Shown here: positions 13,446 through 16,535 of the stretch, piece by piece
Position numbering within the stretch: position 1 is the stretch's first letter
How the letters are laid out: each line of letters opens with the position of its first letter
Source: Bacillota bacterium
GTDB lineage: Bacteria > Bacillota > UBA4882 > UBA10575
Direction: 5' to 3'
DNA: 16,535 bases
NCBI GenBank assembly: GCA_012521315.1
Contig: JAAYMP010000133.1
Span: 1-16,535, forward strand
The notes under the pieces: generated by a model
What the model was told of the DNA's origin: nothing
Seen by the model: the letters and a program-made list of their open reading frames with translations, nothing else
The model's database searches: none
Translations under genes and position numbers: made by a program

Positions 13446-14605
13446 AGTATTTTATCTCCGCCGGGGAGCACTCCGGCGATTTACACGCCGCGGCGCTCAT
13501 CCGGGAACTTAGAAAGCAGGATCCGGAGGCCCGGGTTTGGGGGATGGGCGGTCCTTTAATGGCGGCGGCCGGGGCGGAGATCCTATTTGATCCGACTGCG
13601 GAGAGTACGATCGGTTTTTGGGAGGCGGCGAAGAAAGTCTGGGTTTTCAAACGCCGTTTGGCCGAATTCACCCGCTTCTTGCAGCAAAACCGGCCGGATG
13701 TGGTGGTCTGGGTTGACTTTGGCGGGTTCAACCGCCTCCTCGCCGAGCGGGCGGCGGCTCTTTCCATCCCGGTGGTCTGTCTCTTTCCTCCGGCGGCCTG
13801 GGCCTACGGGAAAAAGCGGGCCGACCGTCTCGCCCGGTGCGTGAAACATGTTGCTTCGGTGCTGCCTTTTGAGGCCGATTTTTACCGGCGTTATCATGAT
13901 CTGAAGGTTACCTACGTTGGACATCCCCTGGTTGACCGGGTGAAGCCACAACTGACCCCGGCCGAGTGGCGGCAGCAGCACAACCTGGCGCCGACGGAGA
14001 AGCTTATCCTGCTGATGCCCGGCAGCCGGAAGCAGGAGGTCCAGGTGTTGCTCCCGGTGATGTTGGCGGCGGCGGCGGAACTGGCGGCGGCGCGGAAAGA
14101 CTTGCGGTTTTTCCTGCCGGTGGCGCCGACCGTCGACCAAACGCTGATCCAAATTGCCCTGGCCCAACAGCCCGGTTTGCCGGTGGAGCTGACAACCTCC
14201 GCCGAGACCTATAATTTGATGGCGGCGGCTGATTTTGGGATTCTTGCTTCCGGAACCGTCACTTTGGAAGCGGCCTTGCTTGGTTTGCCGATGATCGTCA
14301 TTTACCGGGTTTCCAACCTGTCGGCCCTTCTTTTCCGCCTTTTAAGGAATAAAGAGCTGAATCAACCATTGATGGTGGCGTTACCAAATCTAATTAAAGG
14401 ACGGAAGATTGTCCCCGAATTGGTTCAGGACGGGTTGACCGTGGCCGATCTGGTCCGGCAGGCCCGGCTCTTTTTGGAAACACCCGAACAAGCTGCTCAT
14501 GTGCGTGAAGAACTGCAGGGAATCGGCCAAATTCTGGGCCCGCCCGGGGTGATGGAAAGGGTAGCCGCCATCGTGCGCGGGGAAGCGGTTCAGCCCACCA
14601 GATAA
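13442..14605 (+). CDS. lpxB: Lipid-A-disaccharide synthase
   Basis: 387-aa GT19 glycosyltransferase. LpxB condenses UDP-2,3-diacylglucosamine with lipid X to form the lipid A disaccharide at the inner membrane, so its presence implies an outer membrane with LPS. Family motifs are all present: SAGEHSGDLHAAALIREL at the N-terminus, GMGGPLMAAAGAE, VWVDFGGFNRLLAERA, VTYVGHPLVDRV, LLMPGSRKQEV and SGTVTLEAALLGLPMIVIYRVS, then LPNLIKGRKIVPELVQD. Length equals the usual 380-390 aa. The GTG at 13442 is chosen because AGGAGG (13429-13434) lies 7 nt upstream and gives the standard MKYFISAGE start; it overlaps the DUF2993 stop by 4 bp. Confidence 0.95.
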   Translation: MKYFISAGEHSGDLHAAALIRELRKQDPEARVWGMGGPLMAAAGAEILFDPTAESTIGFWEAAKKVWVFKRRLAEFTRFLQQNRPDVVVWVDFGGFNRLLAERAAALSIPVVCLFPPAAWAYGKKRADRLARCVKHVASVLPFEADFYRRYHDLKVTYVGHPLVDRVKPQLTPAEWRQQHNLAPTEKLILLMPGSRKQEVQVLLPVMLAAAAELAAARKDLRFFLPVAPTVDQTLIQIALAQQPGLPVELTTSAETYNLMAAADFGILASGTVTLEAALLGLPMIVIYRVSNLSALLFRLLRNKELNQPLMVALPNLIKGRKIVPELVQDGLTVADLVRQARLFLETPEQAAHVREELQGIGQILGPPGVMERVAAIVRGEAVQPTR

Positions 14606-14751
14606 GCGAAGGCAATTATATTGGCGTAAAGAAAGCAATCTTGTGGGCAGAAAAGGAAGCTTTAATTGGCATCAAAGAACAACTCTTTTCGCGTCACGAA
14701 AAAATTGTTGGCATAGATTGGCATTAAGAGAAAAAAATCTGTTGGCGGCAT
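14606..14751 (+). other. Spacer with repeated ATTGGC motif and a short open frame
   Basis: AT-richer than its surroundings. ATTGGCGTAAAGAA (14620-14633), ATTGGCATCAAAGAA (14665-14679) and ATTGGCATTAAGAGAA (14717-14732) are near-copies, with further GTTGGC units at 14708 and 14741. The same stretch stays open from the lpxB region to a TAA at 14725-14727 and would read YIGVKKAILWAEKEALIG...KIVGIDWH, without a convincing start or ribosome-binding site. It could be a relic 3' end, a tiny gene or noncoding repeats. No call is made between them. Confidence 0.3.
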
Positions 14752-14782
14752 AGGCTGTTCGTCATGGCGGGCAGCCTTTTTT
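14752..14782 (+). terminator. Rho-independent terminator after lpxB
   Basis: AGGCTGTTC (14752-14760) pairs with GGGCAGCCT (14769-14777), a 9-bp stem including two G-U pairs with an 8-nt loop, and runs into six T residues (14777-14782). It would end the secA/prfB/DUF2993/lpxB transcript(s). The next 120 bp to the deacetylase gene contain an AT-rich stretch near TACATATTTTTT (14823-14834) that could hold a -10 element. No clear -35 was found. Confidence 0.75.
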
Positions 14783-14902
14783 CTTTGGCGTTGGTTTTTC
14801 CTGTTCTAGCTCGTGGCTTTCGTACATATTTTTTAGCGGAAAAGTGACAGTCTCTGCGTCGGATGGCAGGGAAACGCCAAAAGCCAAGAGAGGGATCGGC
14901 CG

Positions 14903-15733
14903 ATGCGCGTCTATTATTTTTCCCGCTGGAAAGCGCTGGGCCTTGGTTTGCTGGCCGCCTTTGTCTTCTGGTATTTTTCGCACCCGGTGGTTTTACACCA
15001 AACGGCGCAGCAAGTTGCGGTCTTGCTCGGGCAACGGATCATCCCGATTTATGCGGTCGGGACCGACGAGAAGAAGATCGCCATTTCCTTTGATGCCACC
15101 TGGGGAGCGGACCAGACACCGGAATTATTGCGGATTCTCCGCGAAAACAAGGTCCGGACCACTTTTTTCCTCTGCGGTTTATGGGTGGAGAAGTACCCGG
15201 AGATGGTGAAGAGGATCGCCGCGGAAGGCCATGAACTGGGCAACCATTCATATACCCACCCCCACATGAACACCCTGAGTGAACGGCAGATCGCCCACGA
15301 GTTAAACCGGACCCACCATTTAATCAAGGAACTGACCGGTCAGAATCCCACCTTGTTCCGCCCGCCCTTTGGCGAGTATAGCAACAAAGTGATCGAAACC
15401 GCGCAAGCCTGTGGCTATACCACGATCATCTGGGATGTGGACTCTTTGGACTGGAAAGATCTAACGGCCGAGGCGATGCTCGACCGCATCCTCAAGCGGA
15501 TCAAACCCGGTTCGATTGTCCTCTTTCACAATGCCGGGAAAAACACCCCACAAGCCTTGGCCAGACTCCTGCCGCTCCTGAAGGGACGGGGTTTTTCCAT
15601 CGTGCCCATCTCCGCGTTGCTCCATAAAGGCGAAACGTATACTGACCATACCGGACGGCAGTATCCCAAACCCCGGGCCGACCAGTCTAAAACGCCGGAA
15701 GGGGGGTCTAATCATGAAATTGGTTATCCTTGA
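14903..15733 (+). CDS. Polysaccharide deacetylase, PdaB-like, membrane-anchored
   Basis: 276-aa carbohydrate esterase family 4 (NodB fold) protein that would remove N-acetyl groups from peptidoglycan or another envelope glycan. Residues 10-25 are a signal anchor. The NodB motifs are in order: SFDATWG (Asp64; the second Asp is replaced, as in PdaB-type proteins), HELGNHSYTH with metal ligands His115 and His119, RPPFGEY (Arg153), WDVDSLDW (177-184) and IVLFHN. The C-terminal tail is hydrophilic. GAGAGGG (14889-14895) sits 7 nt before the ATG. PdaB is a sporulation protein in Bacillus, so a sporulation or cortex role is possible, but no sporulation-type promoter is clear. It overlaps the next deacetylase by 20 bp. 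Confidence 0.88.
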   Translation: MRVYYFSRWKALGLGLLAAFVFWYFSHPVVLHQTAQQVAVLLGQRIIPIYAVGTDEKKIAISFDATWGADQTPELLRILRENKVRTTFFLCGLWVEKYPEMVKRIAAEGHELGNHSYTHPHMNTLSERQIAHELNRTHHLIKELTGQNPTLFRPPFGEYSNKVIETAQACGYTTIIWDVDSLDWKDLTAEAMLDRILKRIKPGSIVLFHNAGKNTPQALARLLPLLKGRGFSIVPISALLHKGETYTDHTGRQYPKPRADQSKTPEGGSNHEIGYP

Positions 15734-16535
15734 ACGGAAAAAGATCACCTGGTTTTGCGGGTGGCTTTTGTTGGTGGTGGTGAGTGCGGTCGCCGTTACC
15801 CAGTGGTCCGCTTTACAGCGGCGGTGGTATGGGGTCAGGGACGGGGTTTTGCTGGAAGGAAGGTCAATGGCCCGCCTTTTACCGGAGGAAGTAAGAACGG
15901 TCGTGACCGAAATGGCCAAGTTTTACACGCTCGAACCGCAAAATGCCGGTTACTTTGTGGAAACCGGTGAGGTGATCCCCGAAAAAGAGGGACGGGGGGT
16001 GGACGTCGAAGCCACGGTAGCCGCGGTTTTGGCGGCCGAACCCGGCGCCCGCCTGAACCTGATCACTTACGCCATCCCGGCCACGGTAGGCAAAGAATAT
16101 TTTACCCCGGTCTTTCAAGGCCCAACCGATCAGAAAAAAGCCAGCCTAACCATTAATGTGGCCTGGGGCGAGGCGGAATTGCCGGCGCTCCTTAAGATCT
16201 TGCAGGAACGGGAGGTAAAGGCGACCTTCTTCTTCGACGGCGCCTGGGTGAAAAAATTTCCCGAACTGGTTAAGGCAGTCCATGCCGCCGGACATGAGGT
16301 GGCCAACCACGGCCTTTACCACGGACACCCGGCGCAAATGAGCCGGGATGAGCTGAAGCGGTTGATTGTCGAGAACAACCGACTTTTGGCGGAGGCGATC
16401 GGCGCCGAACCGGCGAAGCTGTTTGCCCCGCCATACGGTGAGTTTAACGACCAGATCGTGGCCGTCGCCGGGAATTTAGGCTACCGGACGATTATGTGGA
16501 CGATCGACACCATCGACTGGCAGCGGCCCGCCCCG
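15714..16535 (+). CDS. Second polysaccharide deacetylase-like protein (YlxY-type), degenerate catalytic motifs, 3' end outside window
   Basis: 274 codons visible, frame open to the edge. AAGGGGGG (15699-15706) lies 7 nt before ATG. Residues 10-30 are a membrane anchor. Residues about 75-125 (GYFVETGEVIPEKEGRGVDV, then ATVAAVLAAEPG) resemble a VanW-type PG_binding_4 region. The NodB fold begins near residue 144. Motif 1 is INVAWG, with Asn148 in place of the catalytic Asp. Motif 2 keeps His199 and His203 (NHGLYH). Motif 3 is FAPPYGEF, with Ala238 replacing the usual Arg. WTIDTIDW is kept. Loss of the catalytic Asp and Arg, as reported for YlxY-like proteins, suggests reduced or absent deacetylase activity. 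It overlaps and is probably co-translated with the intact deacetylase upstream. Confidence 0.85.
   Translation, partial: MKLVILERKKITWFCGWLLLVVVSAVAVTQWSALQRRWYGVRDGVLLEGRSMARLLPEEVRTVVTEMAKFYTLEPQNAGYFVETGEVIPEKEGRGVDVEATVAAVLAAEPGARLNLITYAIPATVGKEYFTPVFQGPTDQKKASLTINVAWGEAELPALLKILQEREVKATFFFDGAWVKKFPELVKAVHAAGHEVANHGLYHGHPAQMSRDELKRLIVENNRLLAEAIGAEPAKLFAPPYGEFNDQIVAVAGNLGYRTIMWTIDTIDWQRPAP

Noticed and set aside
12647..13471. Long minus-strand open frame (274 codons) opposite prfB 3' end and the DUF2993 gene
   Set aside because: The product is a Ser/Arg/Pro-rich low-complexity reading typical of antisense GC-rich DNA, lies opposite well-supported genes and has no family motif.
1..16535. 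CRISPR array, tRNA/rRNA genes, transposase, integrase or attachment sites
   Set aside because: Scanned by eye on both strands; no regularly spaced repeats of CRISPR size, no tRNA-like cloverleaf and no mobile-element proteins were seen.

Overview
The window is about 16.5 kb of dense, moderately GC-rich bacterial DNA. It looks like ordinary chromosome: there is no phage, plasmid or insertion-sequence machinery and no rRNA, tRNA or CRISPR array. Gene content and order (azlCD, secA-prfB with the RF2 frameshift, two PdaB/YlxY-type polysaccharide deacetylases, purine-rich Shine-Dalgarno sites) fit Bacillota. A complete lpxB, the lipid A disaccharide synthase gene, together with a metal-binding protein that has an N-terminal signal or anchor but no lipobox, points to a diderm (outer-membrane) Bacillota lineage. 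A Limnochordia/Hydrogenispora-like relative is my best guess, with Negativicutes or Halanaerobiales as alternatives. The lineage is an inference.

Layout. 1-691: 3' part of an O-acetylhomoserine sulfhydrylase gene (metY), followed by a strong terminator. 692-1022: spacer with short direct repeats, the terminator, and a good sigma-70-type promoter with an 11-bp tandem repeat over its -10 box. 1023-2052: azlC-azlD, a two-component branched-chain amino acid exporter. 2238-3098: a DUF89 metal-dependent phosphatase. 3157-3621: an unnamed membrane protein. 3578-3796 (minus): a possible small membrane protein or relic. 3872-4816: a glycerophosphodiester phosphodiesterase-family protein whose N-terminus appears displaced by a one-base frame disruption. 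A bidirectional terminator separates it from a minus-strand ferritin-like/VIT1 iron transporter (4919-5794).

5795-8816 is the metal-homeostasis core. A divergent promoter region drives the ferritin-VIT1 gene leftward and, rightward, a small ribbon-helix-helix protein with a Cys/His cluster followed by znuA-znuC-znuB. A near-consensus promoter is followed by a perfect 7-3-7 palindrome at the predicted transcription start. The simplest reading is a metal-sensing repressor that controls itself and its own Zn/Mn importer. This is the part of the window most likely to be under-described.

8821-14605 is an envelope and housekeeping block: secA with its own promoter, prfB with the programmed +1 frameshift, then a DUF2993/LmeA-like protein translationally coupled to lpxB. 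14606-14902 is spacer with a repeated ATTGGC motif and a terminator. 14903 to the end holds two overlapping polysaccharide deacetylase genes. The first has intact catalytic motifs. The second, cut by the window edge, has lost key residues and may be a non-catalytic partner.
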